Assembly (NCBI GenBank): GCA_029747015.1
Contig: JAKOGI010000829.1
Coordinates: forward strand, 250,001-314,000
Length of the DNA: 64,000 nucleotides
Direction: 5' to 3'
DNA from: Carnegiea gigantea
Lineage: Eukaryota; Streptophyta; Magnoliopsida; Caryophyllales; Cactaceae
The notes below the pieces were generated by a model. It searched no databases. It was not told the origin of the DNA and saw nothing but the letters and a program-made list of their open reading frames with translations. Numbering within the stretch: position 1 is the stretch's first letter; every line of letters begins with the position of its first letter. Of this stretch, positions 44,945 to 56,799 are shown piece after piece. The translations under genes were made by a program, and so were the position numbers.

Positions 44945-47700
44945 ATGGCTGCCGACGCCTCCTCCAATGACGCCGCCAAGTACGGCTTTGATCGCCCGGA
45001 GATGTTCTCGAGCTCGCTTGCCAATACAGTCTACCCTTACGAGCGCCATGTCTTCCTTTGCTACAAGACTTACGATGCTTGGCCATCTCGCGTTGAATAC
45101 TCCGACGCCGATCCACTCCCCAAACTTCTCAACTCTGCTATCAATGATCGCAAGCTCGCGGTAGGTTGATCTTTGACGCTTTTGTTTGATCTGGTCGATT
45201 TGGCTGGTTAGGGTTTTGATGAGCTCGTGTGGTTGGAATTCGATCAGTTTCTTTGATCTGTTGAATGTTTGGTGAAACGGACTTTGAGCGATTTTGACTT
45301 TGTTTGATTGCGTTCACGATGACGGACTAGTAGAAATTTCCCTCGTAATCTGATTGTGTAAAGAAGAATTACGAAATTCTCGTTATTGATTAGTGTTTCA
45401 ACTAATTCTGAGTTCCCTTTCAGTCAATCGATTATGTTGACATAATTATCTTTAATGAAAACTGCATTGAGATTAGGTTTTACTGCCAAATCGAGGATCA
45501 TGTGCGCTGAATGAAGTATCTTGTTTCTTGCTTCTAAATTAATTTAATTTTGAAAGCAGTCATTTTTTTTTTTTCATTTCGTGGTTTGTTTGTCTTTTCT
45601 GATTATGTTGAAATTTTATGGGATTGGAAGGCTGGAATAGAATCTTGTTTTCTGTTTCACAGTCTCGTGTAATTATTTCGGGAGGTTGAGTTCACTATGG
45701 AATGAAGCCACACTTTGGCATAATGGCGTTATGCCTTGAAAACCAGAATGATGTTCTTTATCATTAGACTTTACTGGATAAATGGTATAGTGATGTAGTA
45801 GTTTAAATCATCACTTCGCATCTTGCCACGGGTAAGATGCACATATCTTGACCTTCTTTAATGGTACTTACAACAAGATCATACTGAGTTGATATTGGTG
45901 GCTTTACCTGGTCCCAACTTCCAAGTATTCCGTTGCATGTGGAAATGTTCATTTTACGGAGATTAGGTAATTTGTTTTGGGTGATGCTGCCTGTAATACA
46001 TCCATCATAATATAAGTAGTTGATTTGTATTTTGTTGCCTGGTTTTCTATCGTCTAGAGTAGTATTACGATCCTTATTCCATCTTTAATGTTTTCCAACT
46101 CACATGCTTCAGAAATGCCATGCCATGAATACATAGCTAAATTTGTCACATTTCATATTCTCGTAAGGTGATCCTGGCAACGGACTGCAGGATTACTATC
46201 TTTCCCTAGGCTTTGCTTAACTGTGCTAATCAGGTTGTGATTACTTATTATGCAGACTTATTTCACTGTATGTTCGGGATGTTATGGGGTTGAGTGCTCA
46301 GATGGTGATGTATTAATCTTTCCAGAGATGGTCAAATATAGGTAAACTAAATAACTACATGTTGTTCTTTCTTTACTGTTTATGAGCAATGTTGATGATG
46401 CTTATTAGCTCTCAATGTTACTTCTGGCATTCTTGAGATTCTGTCTTTGATGCTGGTGGCATCAGAGCTGTCGCCATTTTCCTTTCTATTTCTCTTTCAA
46501 CTTTTAATTCCTTTTCGTCTTTTTGTTCTTTTGTGTGCTTGTGTATGCGTGACGTGTTAGGCTCCTAGTCAAGTGTTTAATGATCTTTGGTCGAAAGTTA
46601 TGGGGTGATTTTCCTTCCAAAATGTCTGTTAATCACCTTTGTTAATTTTTTGCTTTATTGGCTGAAGGGGTTTGAAGGAGTCAGATGTGGATTCATTTGT
46701 GGATGATGTTCTTGTGAATGGTAAGCCATGGGCATCTGGTGCACCTGAACCCTTGGCTGGTGCATACGTTTTCATTTGTGCTCATGCTAGTAGGGATAAA
46801 AGGTGTGGTGTATGCGGACCCATCCTTATCGAAAAGTTCAAGGAAGAGATTTTAGCAAGAGGTTTGAATGAACAAGTTTTCGTGAGTGCATGTTCTCATG
46901 TTGGGGGTCACAAGTATGCCGGGAATGTGATAATCTATGGTACCAATGCTGAAGGAAAGGTTACTGGTGATTGGTAAGATCCTGTGTCCAACCTCTGCCT
47001 TTTCATTGTGCTGTCTCTGCATTTACTCACCGTATCAGAATTAGCTTATCGTGCTCTTGTGTTGCAGGTATGGTTATGTCACTCCAGCTGATGTACCTGA
47101 CTTGATTGATGTGCATATTGGCAAGGGAGAAATCATAGAAAAGCTGTGGAGGTATGTCATGTTATTGCCTTACGTTTACTTGTCATTTGGGTTTTCATGA
47201 TTTTTTGTCCTGTTCATGGGTGTGACATTTTGTTTGTCTCAATATCCTCTAAACTCACTGTTTTTGCCTGTTGCTTTAAAACTTGATTATTCCATTATGA
47301 TATGGTTACTTTCATGGACCCTTGACATGTTATGATAAATTTCAGAGGTCAAATGGGCTTAAAAGAGGAGGATAAGGCAAAGTCTGAGGACAAAAAGCCA
47401 TCAGAGGAGAAAAGGCGATCAACAGAAATTGAAACTGTGACCAAGCAGGAGAACACCACAGGCTGCTGCCAAGGTGCAGCAGGGTTTTCATGTTGCCAGA
47501 ATGCAAGTTCAGATGTCAACGGCGATGTTGGAGATATGAATGAGAAGAAGACCTCTGATGAGCCTGTCAAGAAACGCTCAGTCTGCTTGCCAGCTTGGAT
47601 GGGTAAGTGGGAGCAAAGTGACATTCTTATGGCTGCTGCCCTCGTTGGAGCAGTGGCGACTGTTGCTGTGGCTTATAGTGTCTTCAGGAGGTCAGCATAG
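44945..47700 (+). CDS. Sucrase/ferredoxin-like (Apd1/Aim32-type) thioredoxin-fold [2Fe-2S] protein, five exons
   Basis: Exons 44945-45160, 46256-46341, 46668-46973, 47068-47151 and 47346-47700 join in frame with GT-AG introns to 348 residues. The body matches plant sucrase/ferredoxin-like proteins: KYGFDRPEM; NTVYPYERHVFLCYKT; GDVLIFPEMVKYRGLKESDV; GYVTPADVPDLID. It has C138-x8-C147 (CAHASRDKRC) and H178-x3-H182 (HVGGH), the spacing of the Cys2-His2 ligands of the [2Fe-2S] cluster in yeast Apd1 and Aim32. A CCQGAAGFSCC motif follows near the C-terminus, and a hydrophobic stretch at about 322-343 before RRSA suggests a tail anchor. All key residues are present. The start is uncertain: an in-frame ATG at 44774 would add 57 Ser/Leu/Arg-rich residues resembling an organelle targeting peptide (405 in total). 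M58 is chosen because relatives start there. Redox or iron-related function is family knowledge; the substrate is unknown. Confidence 0.93.
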
Positions 47701-48040
47701 GTCCTCAAAAGATTGACTTTATGATCTGCAACACTTGTTGGAGTTTTGATTGTTACATCTTCTTTGTAGTGATGATTCGCTATATGACCTTCCAAGAACC
47801 ACGCATTTTGTTACAGTGAATTGCTTGTGTCTTTCTTAGGGGTAGAATTGCTTGTATCTTTCTCAGGGGTAATTGAAATGGGTTTTGGGTAATTCAGCAG
47901 TTCTGCAGAGGAATAATCTCCTTTACGCGAAGTTTGTTGCGTGTTAATCGTGAAAGTTGCTTGTTCAACTCTATATACTTTGATTCGGATCTTTTGTGGA
48001 TGGATACGTTACAGCATTAGTCAAAACGTGCACTTTTGGT
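47701..48040 (+). other. Probable 3' UTR and downstream DNA of the gene
   Basis: T-rich DNA following the stop. No exact polyadenylation signal was chosen. A near-duplicate phrase (GGGGTAGAATTGCTTGT / GGGGTAATTGAAATGG) occurs at 47840-47885. Confidence 0.45.
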
Positions 48041-48083
48041 ACACTTTTTTTTCTTTTTTTTTTTTTGGGGGGGGGGGGGGGGG
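48041..48083. repeat. T-run joined to a G-run
   Basis: A long T tract with two C interruptions passes directly into a run of about 18 G. Similar T-to-G junctions occur near 21451, 31960 and 48901. ORFs across it are artefacts. Confidence 0.85.
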
Positions 48084-48727
48084 ATGAATCGGGTTTTCAC
48101 GTACTTGGACATTGGAAACGTCATTCAGTTCCTTTAATTGGATGCAAATTTCTTTTAGGTGAAAGACGCCTAATTTGTGTATGCACTATGGTGATGCTTA
48201 TGTGTTGCACATATGTAAAATATTTGCTTATATGTTGCATGGATGTAAAATGGTTATTCATTTATTACAATTTGATACATCTTAGTATATGCTCAGATAT
48301 GTCACACGATCATAGGAACAATTTCTTGTAAATTAAGATTATAACCGATGTAAAAGAGTAAAATATATATTATAAAAATATAATGAATATGGTATAAAAA
48401 CATTAATGATTGATATGAAAGTAGCATTTTTATAACATATTAGCTTATATTATGTGATGATAATTAAATGAATCATATACTTGATCATATGGTCGTATAA
48501 CTCATCCTTTAATATTTTGTATGATTATTTAGTAATTGATGACTCAATTAATCAAGAAATTTCATAGTTTAAAAAGTTTGTTTGTTATTAGATTTTCAAT
48601 CAAGCCCCATATTCCAAGTAGCACTCAATTATTGATTTTTTATTTTAGTTTAAAAAGTGTGCTCGATCATCATCATCCCTCACTATAGAATATAGATTTT
48701 ATAGTTAAAAATTTTTATTTTAATTTT

Positions 48728-48830
48728 ATTATAATAATAATAATGATAATAATAATAATAATAACCATATTGTATTATTAATTATTATTATTATTCTTCT
48801 TATTATTATTAAAGTAAAAAGTACAAGTTA
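48728..48830. repeat. (TAA)n/(TTA)n inverted microsatellite
   Basis: A run of ATA/ATAATA units is followed, after about 20 bp, by TATTATTAT units, so the two halves can pair. Neighbouring DNA (48350-49300) is AT-rich and without genes. Confidence 0.85.
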
Positions 48831-49368
48831 TCTACTACTCTAGATAAAAAGGTCACATAGTATTATTTTGAAAAAAAAAATATTTATAACTTACTGCTAT
48901 TTGGGGGGGGGGGGGAATAACTCGGTGCCAATTTGGAAAAAACATCAATAGTTGAGTGCTACATGGGGGTATAAACTCCTCATATTCGTAACTAAAGCTT
49001 TTGGCAATTATTTCTCTTGCCTATATCTTTATTATTTAACGAAATGTAGCTTCAATTGACTCAAACAAACCAATTGAAAAATATGAAAAGTAAGCAAAGA
49101 GTATAAAGAAATTAATTAAAGCTAGAAAGGTATGTTAATTATTAGAAAATATGGTATAAAAATAAAATATAAATATAGTATTAGCCACTAATTTTGAATC
49201 ACTTTCAAAAGAAGATGCTAACACTTAATTTTATATATATGTACATCGAGTTCTGTCATTATGATTCCTTTGCAGATAATAATAGTTTTCTTATCCTGAA
49301 TGTTTGAGACATCAGTATTTATCAAACAATTTGTTTATCTTGAAAAATGTACATTCAGTTGGAAGTGA

Positions 49369-50193
49369 AGAGCAACTTCAGTGTTAAACACGAGAGTCAT
49401 TGCTGGCCCCACGTTCCACCAGTGAGGATTCCATGATGCGGAACGCGTAGAGGAGGGGGACCGCATCTGTGGTCCTTTACGTGCTGTATTTTGTTTAATT
49501 TTTTTTTTTGTCCGTTCTGCATGCAAACGATGTGTTTGGGCAGATTCTTCTGTCAGCAAATGGCGCCCTTTAATCCGAAGGCAAAAAAAGGAAAATGGAT
49601 ATAGCCGTTGCGTTTGAACTGTTGTGGCATGCAGGCTGCATGCTAGCCGTTGGTTGGCCCAATCACCATTTGCAAACCTTTTTTTGTGTGATGATAATCT
49701 TCCTATAAATACCCCACAATTTTGAAAGCATTCTCATCTTCTCCAAAATCGTAAGGGTGAGAAAGATTGTGGGAAAAGTGAATTGAAGAATTATGCAATG
49801 TAAGTTTGTTAGTGTTAATTATTTAAAAACTTATTTTTTTTAACTGTCTATTTCACATGTTCAACAAAAAAAGCAATCAATTATACGAAAATTTAAATAA
49901 AAATTTAACATTTTTCTGGGCGAGAAAAATAAATATTCCATTATTTGGAAAATAAAAATATATTTACAAGTTATAAATATAAAATAAAAATACAAAATTA
50001 AAGGGTTACAAGTAATTAAATGTGTTTAATGGCAGACTCCATCGAAAATATTTAATTTGATGATCCAAATTGGAGATCTATTGATTAAAAAAGTGATGAA
50101 ATACAAATCCTAAAAATTTGAAACTTTTACGAGTGTAATAGACTTGAGTTCCAAAAAAATAGAACTCATACTACAAATCCTCTAAGTGGCTCT
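49369..50193. mobile_element. Harbinger-like non-autonomous element (tentative)
   Basis: Left end AGAGCAACTTCAGTG and right end, reversed, AGAGCCACTTAGAGG are weakly inverted. Inside the left end are CCCCACGTTCCACC words like those of the 42142 family. CCTATAAATACCCC at about 49703-49716 is followed by a leader-like segment, resembling the promoter of an autonomous element. No transposase frame is seen, and no duplication was fixed. Confidence 0.45.
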
Positions 50194-50199
50194 AGTGGT

Positions 50200-52345
50200 A
50201 ACCATAATGGCAAAGTATGAATTCAATGATTAAGTTTAAGAAGGTTTAGGCACATCTTTCAGTTTTGGATTAAAAAATGTTCCTTTTTAGTTAGCTGTTC
50301 CTTTTTCTATCAAACAAAACTTGGCAAAATTTGAAGTTATCAAGTCTCAAAACTTTTGTCAATTTGTTGTTTAAAAGTAAAGTAGGAATTTATTAATTGA
50401 AGGTCGTATGACATCTACTATTAGCATCATATACAAACAAATTCACGAATAAAATAATAAAATAAACATTGCAAAAACTCATAGTGGTTGTCACCATGTG
50501 ACAACCACTATAACTTATAAAAAACTTTATCATTCATTTATTTCGAACTAGTCACAACTGTTTATCTTTTTTGTATTTAACTAAGTTCAAAAAATTTAAA
50601 AGTACATGTAAAAACCACATAAATATTTTTTAAATTTGATTAAAATTCATAAATGGAATTGTGTTTGGTGCAATGATTATCAATTACTCAAAAGAGAGTG
50701 ATGTATGTTTTTTCTAAGGGGGGAAAAAAACCAAGACTCCATAAGCGTCTCCTCCCTACACTATTGTTGTCTATACCCATTGTTGCCAGCAACCGAACAT
50801 TAACTTTCCGGCCTTTCTCCGATGACCCCGGAATTCAACGCCTGAGAGTATGTTTGCTAGTTCCTAATCCCTCCCCATGGCTGGGTTTTGATTGAGGTTT
50901 GCTGGTACTAGACATAGTCACCGGAAAACATGGCGCCCGCTTGCCCCTCATCCTCGTCATCTTTCTTTGCTCCTACTGGGGAATATTCCTGCAGGTTTAC
51001 TTAACTAGGGTCGGGTCTCGTGTCGTTCTTTTAATTTAATAAACATGTCGTTGCCAGTTAATTTCGACAGGAAAAGTATTTAGTACTTAAATCTTTCATG
51101 CAACCAGGTTTCTGTCAAAATCCCACCGGATTGTGCAAAGCATCATGGAAAACACGACTTTTGGATTTCTTATACAACAACTTAACCGATCATATCCTAT
51201 ATATCAAGATGTTCTTAAACTCGGAGAAAAGTTCCTTCGCCGGAGATTTAGATCTTTGCTAAATTGAACCCAGTGTTTTGGCGTCTAAGAAAATTAGTAA
51301 GAAATGGAGAGGAAATATAACAATAAATGATGTTCTCCTAATTTTTTTTTCATTTTTCAAAGTTTGACTACTATATTAGGATGAAGGGACTATTTTAGAA
51401 CGCAAAGACATTCACTGTTTAACAAAATTGAAATTTATGCATTGGATACACAACTTTTTTTTTTTTTTTAAATTTTTAGTGGAAGGGGGACCGACTGAAC
51501 TTTGGCCTACCACATGCCAACTGGACCTACTGAACTTTGGGCTATCACATGGCAACTCTTCCTCCCCATGCTCCCTCTTAGGCCTCTGGCCACTCTTGCA
51601 GCTCTTCGATGAACCCATGAAGCCTTGAGTTGCCCCCCATTGCTTCAATGATGAACCAATGGGAAGCAAATTGACGATCGGGTAAATGTGCTGCTGATCT
51701 CTGTGCATTCCAAACCACAGTTGACCTTCCTAATGTTCTTTGTCTCCTCCAAAATAAAGTTTTAGTTACTACCCCACACTATTGCCACTCGTTTCCCAAA
51801 CAAGCCAATCAAAGTGGTTGCTTCAATTATTTGCGACCAAGGACCCCATATGGACATCTTCTTGTTGAGCTTGATAAAAATCAGAAGGAAAACAAGAGGA
51901 AAAGAAAAGGAAAGCAAGTTTGCATGACAAGTTGTTGCATGCCTTGGGTTAGGTGTTGAAAAATGCCAATGTATTCACTCTCTTGTCACTTGCAAATGGT
52001 GGAACTAGTGTTACTAATACGGAGTATGACGTTGGGCTTTGGAAGCAATTACACAACGAAAGCATTGCTAGGCAATTGGCAACTTATTCATTAGTTGTCT
52101 CTATAGATGGATGGAGAAGCTAATGGAAGAAACTACACAAGACACCACCAGAAAAAACCAAGGGAAGAAGTTTCGTGAGAATGGTGAATGTCGGGAACAA
52201 CTGGTAATTAGTTGTTAGAAAACGTATCAGGATAAGGGTGTAGGAATGTGCTTTTTATAAGTATTTAGTAGTAGTGCTTCTAATGTATATAATTTTCGAA
52301 ACACTTCAAATATATTTTTCTTTCTCGAATTCTCTTTTTGTCTTT
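50200..52345. other. Stretch without a recognised gene
   Basis: Short ORFs only. At 51496-51553 a phrase of about 30 bp (ACTGAACTTTGG...CACATG...CAACT) is repeated once in tandem. A segment at 51700-51960 reads partly like decayed coding DNA but no family could be assigned. Confidence 0.4.
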
Positions 52346-52350
52346 AACTT

Positions 52351-52520
52351 GTAAACACAAATTTCGAGCTTAAAATAAATTAGGTAAGAAATTCAGCAAC
52401 AAATCGGATTTTTATATTGATATTGTATATGTGGGTACAATCTCTATATAATTGTTAGAGGAACAAGTATAATAAATTCTCTGATTCGATCTCCTTTATT
52501 GTTTTTAAATGAATTTTGTT
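52351..52520 (-). repeat. Fragment of a related gypsy LTR
   Basis: From TGTAAACACAAATTTCGAGC onward, about 160 bp matches the first part of the LTR at 52659 and then diverges. It is either a truncated older copy of the same family or a divergent solo LTR lying beside the full element. Confidence 0.65.
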
Positions 52521-52658
52521 TCGAGAGAGGGCCTAATAGGTTTAATCTCTGCCGAGAAAGTAGCTTGATCTCATTTGGGGTTAACATTCAGAAGAACTCA
52601 CAAGAACTCAAAAAAATTCTCTTTGGAAGAAGACAACAAGCAAATTAGACAAGAAATT

Positions 52659-53326
52659 TGTAAACACAAATTTTGAGCCTAAAATAAATTAGACCAAAAA
52701 TTGAAGAACAAATCAAATTTTAATATTGATATTGTATATATGGGTACAATCTTTGTATATTTATTAGAAGATGAACAAATAAACAATTCCTTTGATTCAA
52801 CCTCTAATTTGTATTTGAAAGAGGGTCGACTGACTTGAATCTCGATCAAGTTGATTGATTTAACTTTTTTTGGATGAGCTTCAATGAAATTGATCTGAGA
52901 GAAGGTCTGTGAGGCATGATATCAATCAAGACGAGTTTTCTTTGATCTTCGATGGTAGACGGCACGTGCTTTGATTGTATTTGTTGTCTTCCTATAGAGA
53001 AATGAGCCCTTTGAGTTTACAAAATGCCTTTGAAGTGAATGAATTTTCGACCGCTAAAATGAAAGGAGTAGCACCCTTTTTATATAGAAGTCGGAATTAG
53101 GGTTTCTTCATGATTATTTTTAAAAAGGAGTAATAATTTATTTTTTGTATCATTTCTGGCACATGACGCTTTTTAATTGGCTGCAATAATTCTTCATCAA
53201 ATATTTAATTTAATGGATCGTTGTAATTAATTTAACACGTCGCGGAGTATAATTGGGCAAAATATAAAATATTTCATTTTCCACGTGACACCACCCTATT
53301 TGTCGTTGAATTTTTTGCCTCCTACA
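52659..53326 (-). repeat. 3' LTR of the gypsy-type element
   Basis: 668 bp. On the minus strand it runs from TGTAGGAGGC to GTGTTTACA. Near-identical in layout to 60703-61370, with roughly one difference in ten positions. Confidence 0.88.
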
Positions 53327-53342
53327 AATACCCCCTCGAGAG
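53327..53342 (-). promoter_or_regulatory. Polypurine tract of the gypsy-type element
   Basis: On the minus strand CTCTCGAGGGGGTATT lies directly before the LTR start TGTAGG. Confidence 0.75.
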
Positions 53343-53984
53343 ACGGCCGCGTCCATGACTTTTTGAATGCTTGAACTGGTCGAGCCTCGAACTTTTAAGG
53401 AAGAGGTAACATGTTTGCTATTTAACTTGCATTATCGAGGTCTACCTTTTGACTTGACAAGAATTTTTGTCGAACAATCCAATCTTCTTGAGTTTTAGTG
53501 GCCAATTTAACTATGTTAATGTATTTAATTAACATAGACAAATCAAATTCAGCTTTGTAGGCATATGAAACATTTCGCAGGGACAATTAAATGACAATTT
53601 GCATGCCTTCCGTTTTTATGCAAAGACCCCTCTTTTTGATAATTTTGGCATGAGGACATGTCATAAAACTTTATCAACAACTCTTGATAAAATTTATCAG
53701 TAACTCAAAGAGATAGAAATTGCTGATATTTGAATTGGAGTGGGAGTAGGAAGCTTAGTTGCCCACTACTATATAAATCCATCTACAGGCACCTCCAATT
53801 TATCAACTTCACGATTCCTCCCTATTTTGATGATTCCTCCCCTTTTTTTCAAATACTTTCATCTGCCCATCAGCCCATGTATATTTTGGCTTTTTTTTTT
53901 TTTTTTCATTCAGAAGAAGAGGATATTCATTGCGAACTGTAAGATCCGGAGCAGAGCACTTGACATCATTAAACACCGATTAGA

Positions 53985-54311
53985 TCAATAGAACAACATG
54001 TTAGGCTTCTTGCTGTATCGAGCAAGTCTAGAAGGTTCCTTACCGAGCTTCTCGAAGATGTCATTGATGAAGCTGTTCACGATGGTCATGGCCTTGCTGC
54101 AAATCCCGATGTCAGGGTGAACCTGCTTAAGGACCTTGAGGATGTAGATCTTGTAGGTCTCAGCGCTCTTCTTCATCCTCTTCTTCTTCTTGTCGCCGGC
54201 GCCGGCCTCTTTCGGCAGCTTCTTGCGGGCTTTCGGCTTCTTCCCAGCCGGAGCCTTCTCGACGGCGGCCTTCTTCTCCTCCGTCAGCTTCTTCTCTACC
54301 TTTGGGGCCAT
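53985..54311 (-). pseudogene. Histone H2B, 3'-truncated copy
   Basis: This is an intronless frame of 108 residues. The Lys/Ala/Pro-rich plant H2B tail ([16 protein letters not shown]; then [15 protein letters not shown]) comes first. It is followed by helix alpha-1 and the long alpha-2 of the histone fold ([17 protein letters not shown]; then [20 protein letters not shown]) and [10 protein letters not shown]. There the match stops, and four unrelated residues precede the stop, so helices alpha-3 and alpha-C (about 35-40 residues) are missing. It could not form a normal nucleosome partner. It lies between the two gypsy LTRs in the same orientation as gag, with an unrelated GC-rich leader to its right that includes a possible upstream ORF with a good start context (about 54420-54360). 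Confidence 0.88.
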
Positions 54312-54319
54312 TGGAGTTT

Positions 54320-55740
54320 AGAGAGACAAAAGTTCAAGGTCTATAGTTCGTTCTTTCGGTCAGATGAGAGGGAAATTGACTGCAATTGGAAATTGGGAGA
54401 GCTGAGAAGCAATGGCAGCCATGGCGTCGACGGGCCCTCCGCTTTTGCTTTTGTTTCTTTTTCTTTTTTTTTTTGCAATTTGAGGGCCAATTACCCCCGG
54501 GTGTTGGTGTAATAGGAGTAACACCCGCTCCGGTTCTCGCACGATTTTCTTGTTTCTGCTGCTGTTCGCCGAGAAACCCACGGGTTTTCGCCCATTCCTT
54601 TTTTGATTCCCTTTTTTGTTAAAACCCTCTTTTTTTTTTACATGCCTTTTTGTTTGCCGCCTTTTGTAATAGTAGCATATTCAAATAGATATATTATAGA
54701 TATGTTATCGAAATAATAAACGAATAGTTATGATAGACATGATCAGTATTATAATTTAGAGGAAATAATGAAAAAATTCAATGAAAAAGTTAAGTATACA
54801 GCAACTTCGTGCATACCAATGGGATTAACAATTGAAAACTATATGACTGCGAAAAAATTCTATATAACTATAATGAAGACAGTAAATAGTAAATTTGTTA
54901 TAAAATACGCTAAATTGGGTGATGATAAGTTAATCTATGACTCAAATGACGAAAAATCCATATCTTCCTTTTGTTGGTGAGCAAAAATTTATAAAATCGT
55001 TAATTGTCTAGTTAAGTTAGGTAGAAACTATTTTGAAGTCAGTTTATTTTGAGTTTCACATATAACACAAATAAAATTTATCTTTCAACGAAAATAATCT
55101 GAACATTATATTTATGGTAATATATAACTTTTTTGGCTATTTAAAGTGGCCAATTAGGGGGTGCTAATATAATTATGTGTTCATAGTTTATACATTTGAT
55201 TTTCTTGTCAACTTAATAGTTTCATGGGTTTTGATATAAACTTCTCATGCCCTTATGTTATTTTGCAAGAGATGGGTTGAGTTCTGATTTGTAGATTGAG
55301 ATATTTCTTAGTTTGAACTGTTATGCCAATTTGGGACATTTTATCTTAAACGGTAAAAAATTAATTACAATTTTAGGTGTTTTATGAAGAGAATTTGATT
55401 ATTGGATTTGTATGGTTTAAAAGAAAGCAAAAATTATTTCATTTTTTTGTGCATTAATTAGATTAGATTTTGGTCAATTTATTTGAAATATTAAAAAATT
55501 AATTATACCTTTAAGATTTACATGAATTAAATATAATTATAAGATATGTATGCTTTGAAAGAAAAATAAAAATATTTCATTTATTTCATTCTGTTGAATA
55601 GATTATATTAAATGTGAAAGAAATTCAGCTTCACGGGCCTAATATGATGATCATGTTTTATTTTTAATTTTTTATATTTCATTTCAACCCTTGCAATATG
55701 TTATATTATGCTTACAATATGTAATTTTTCAGCACAACCC
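54320..55740. other. DNA between the H2B copy and the tandem repeat
   Basis: 54320-54620 is the GC-richer region upstream of the H2B frame (possible old promoter or leader). From 54650 it is AT-rich. A 70-codon frame at 54768-54980 looks like a decayed gag-like copia fragment (TSCIPMGLTIENYMTAKKFY) but is too short to assign. Confidence 0.4.
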
Positions 55741-55752
55741 CTATATATATAG

Positions 55753-56768
55753 GATCATAATTAATATTGACTATGTTATCAAATTTAAAGAGAAAGATAA
55801 CAACGACGAAAACGACAATGACAACGACAACAATAATGGAAATAATCATGAAAATCATATTTATATTTCTATTATATCTAATAATACATGCTCAAATGTA
55901 TATTAGGATCGAAAAAGACAAAATAATAATAATCGTGGAAATAAAAAATATTTATTATTTCTATATAAATGTGTATCTTGTATTATGTGTTAATAATAAG
56001 GTGTCACATATGGTTTTACAGCTTGTTCAGTAATTATAATTTGATTTTCTTAAGTTAAAACTTGTAAAACATGAACTTATTCTATAATAATGAAATAATA
56101 AAAACTTTTATATCCATTATAATCTCTTAATCTCTCTTTGATAATTAGATGATCATAATTAGTATTGAATATGTTATTAAATTCAATGAGGAGGATAACA
56201 TCGCCGACAACGACAATGACGACAATAACAACAATAGTAATAATGAAAATGATCATGGAAATCATATTTATTTTTCTATTATATCTAATAATACATGCTG
56301 AAATTTATATTTGTATCGAAAAATACAAACTATTAATAATAATCATGGAAATCAAAAATATTTATTATTTCTTTATAATTGTGTATATTATATTATGTGT
56401 TAATAATAAGGTGTCACATAAGGTTTTGTGGCTTGTTCAGTAATTATAATTTGGTTTCCTTAAGTTAAAACTTCTAAAATATGAACGCATTCTATAATAA
56501 TGAACAAATAAATTTTTTATATCCATTATAATATCTTAATCTCTCTTTCATAATTAGATGATCATAATTAACATTGACTATGTTATCAAATTCGAACAGA
56601 AAGAGAACAACGACGACAACGATAATGACGACAACAACAACAATAGTAATAATGGAAATAATCATGAAAATCGTATTTATTATTCTATTATCTCTAATAA
56701 CACGTGCTCAAATTTATATTTGTATTGAAAAATACAAAATAAATAATAATGATAGAAATCAAAAACGT
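55753..56768. repeat. Three-copy tandem repeat, unit about 400 bp
   Basis: Units start GATCATAATTA-(A/G)-TATTGA at 55753, 56151 and 56560 (periods 398 and 409 bp); the third is cut at about 56768. Each carries an ACAACGACGACAATGAC-type microsatellite, a conserved AATCATATTTATTTTTCTATT segment in shortened form and, in the first two, GGTGTCACATA. ORFs in each copy are the same chance reading repeated. Confidence 0.9.
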
Positions 56769-56799
56769 TTTGGTCTGTAGGTACCACAAAGGGCAATAC

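Noticed and set aside
44868..45116. Minus-strand 82-codon ORF over the first exon of the host gene
   Set aside because: Antisense shadow; the plus-strand exon has conserved family motifs and correct splice sites.
47349..47624. Minus-strand 91-codon ORF over exon 5
   Set aside because: Antisense shadow of the conserved C-terminal exon.
50698..50895. 65-codon ORF with a plausible start
   Set aside because: No recognisable motif, no splice or promoter context; could not be supported as a gene.
51412..51708. 98-codon minus-strand ORF
   Set aside because: Ends in a poly-Lys run from a T tract and overlaps a local tandem repeat; no family match recognised.
55691..56780. Repeated Met/Ile/Thr-rich ORFs of 62-92 codons
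   Set aside because: The same chance frame in three tandem copies, dominated by a microsatellite; codon content is not protein-like.
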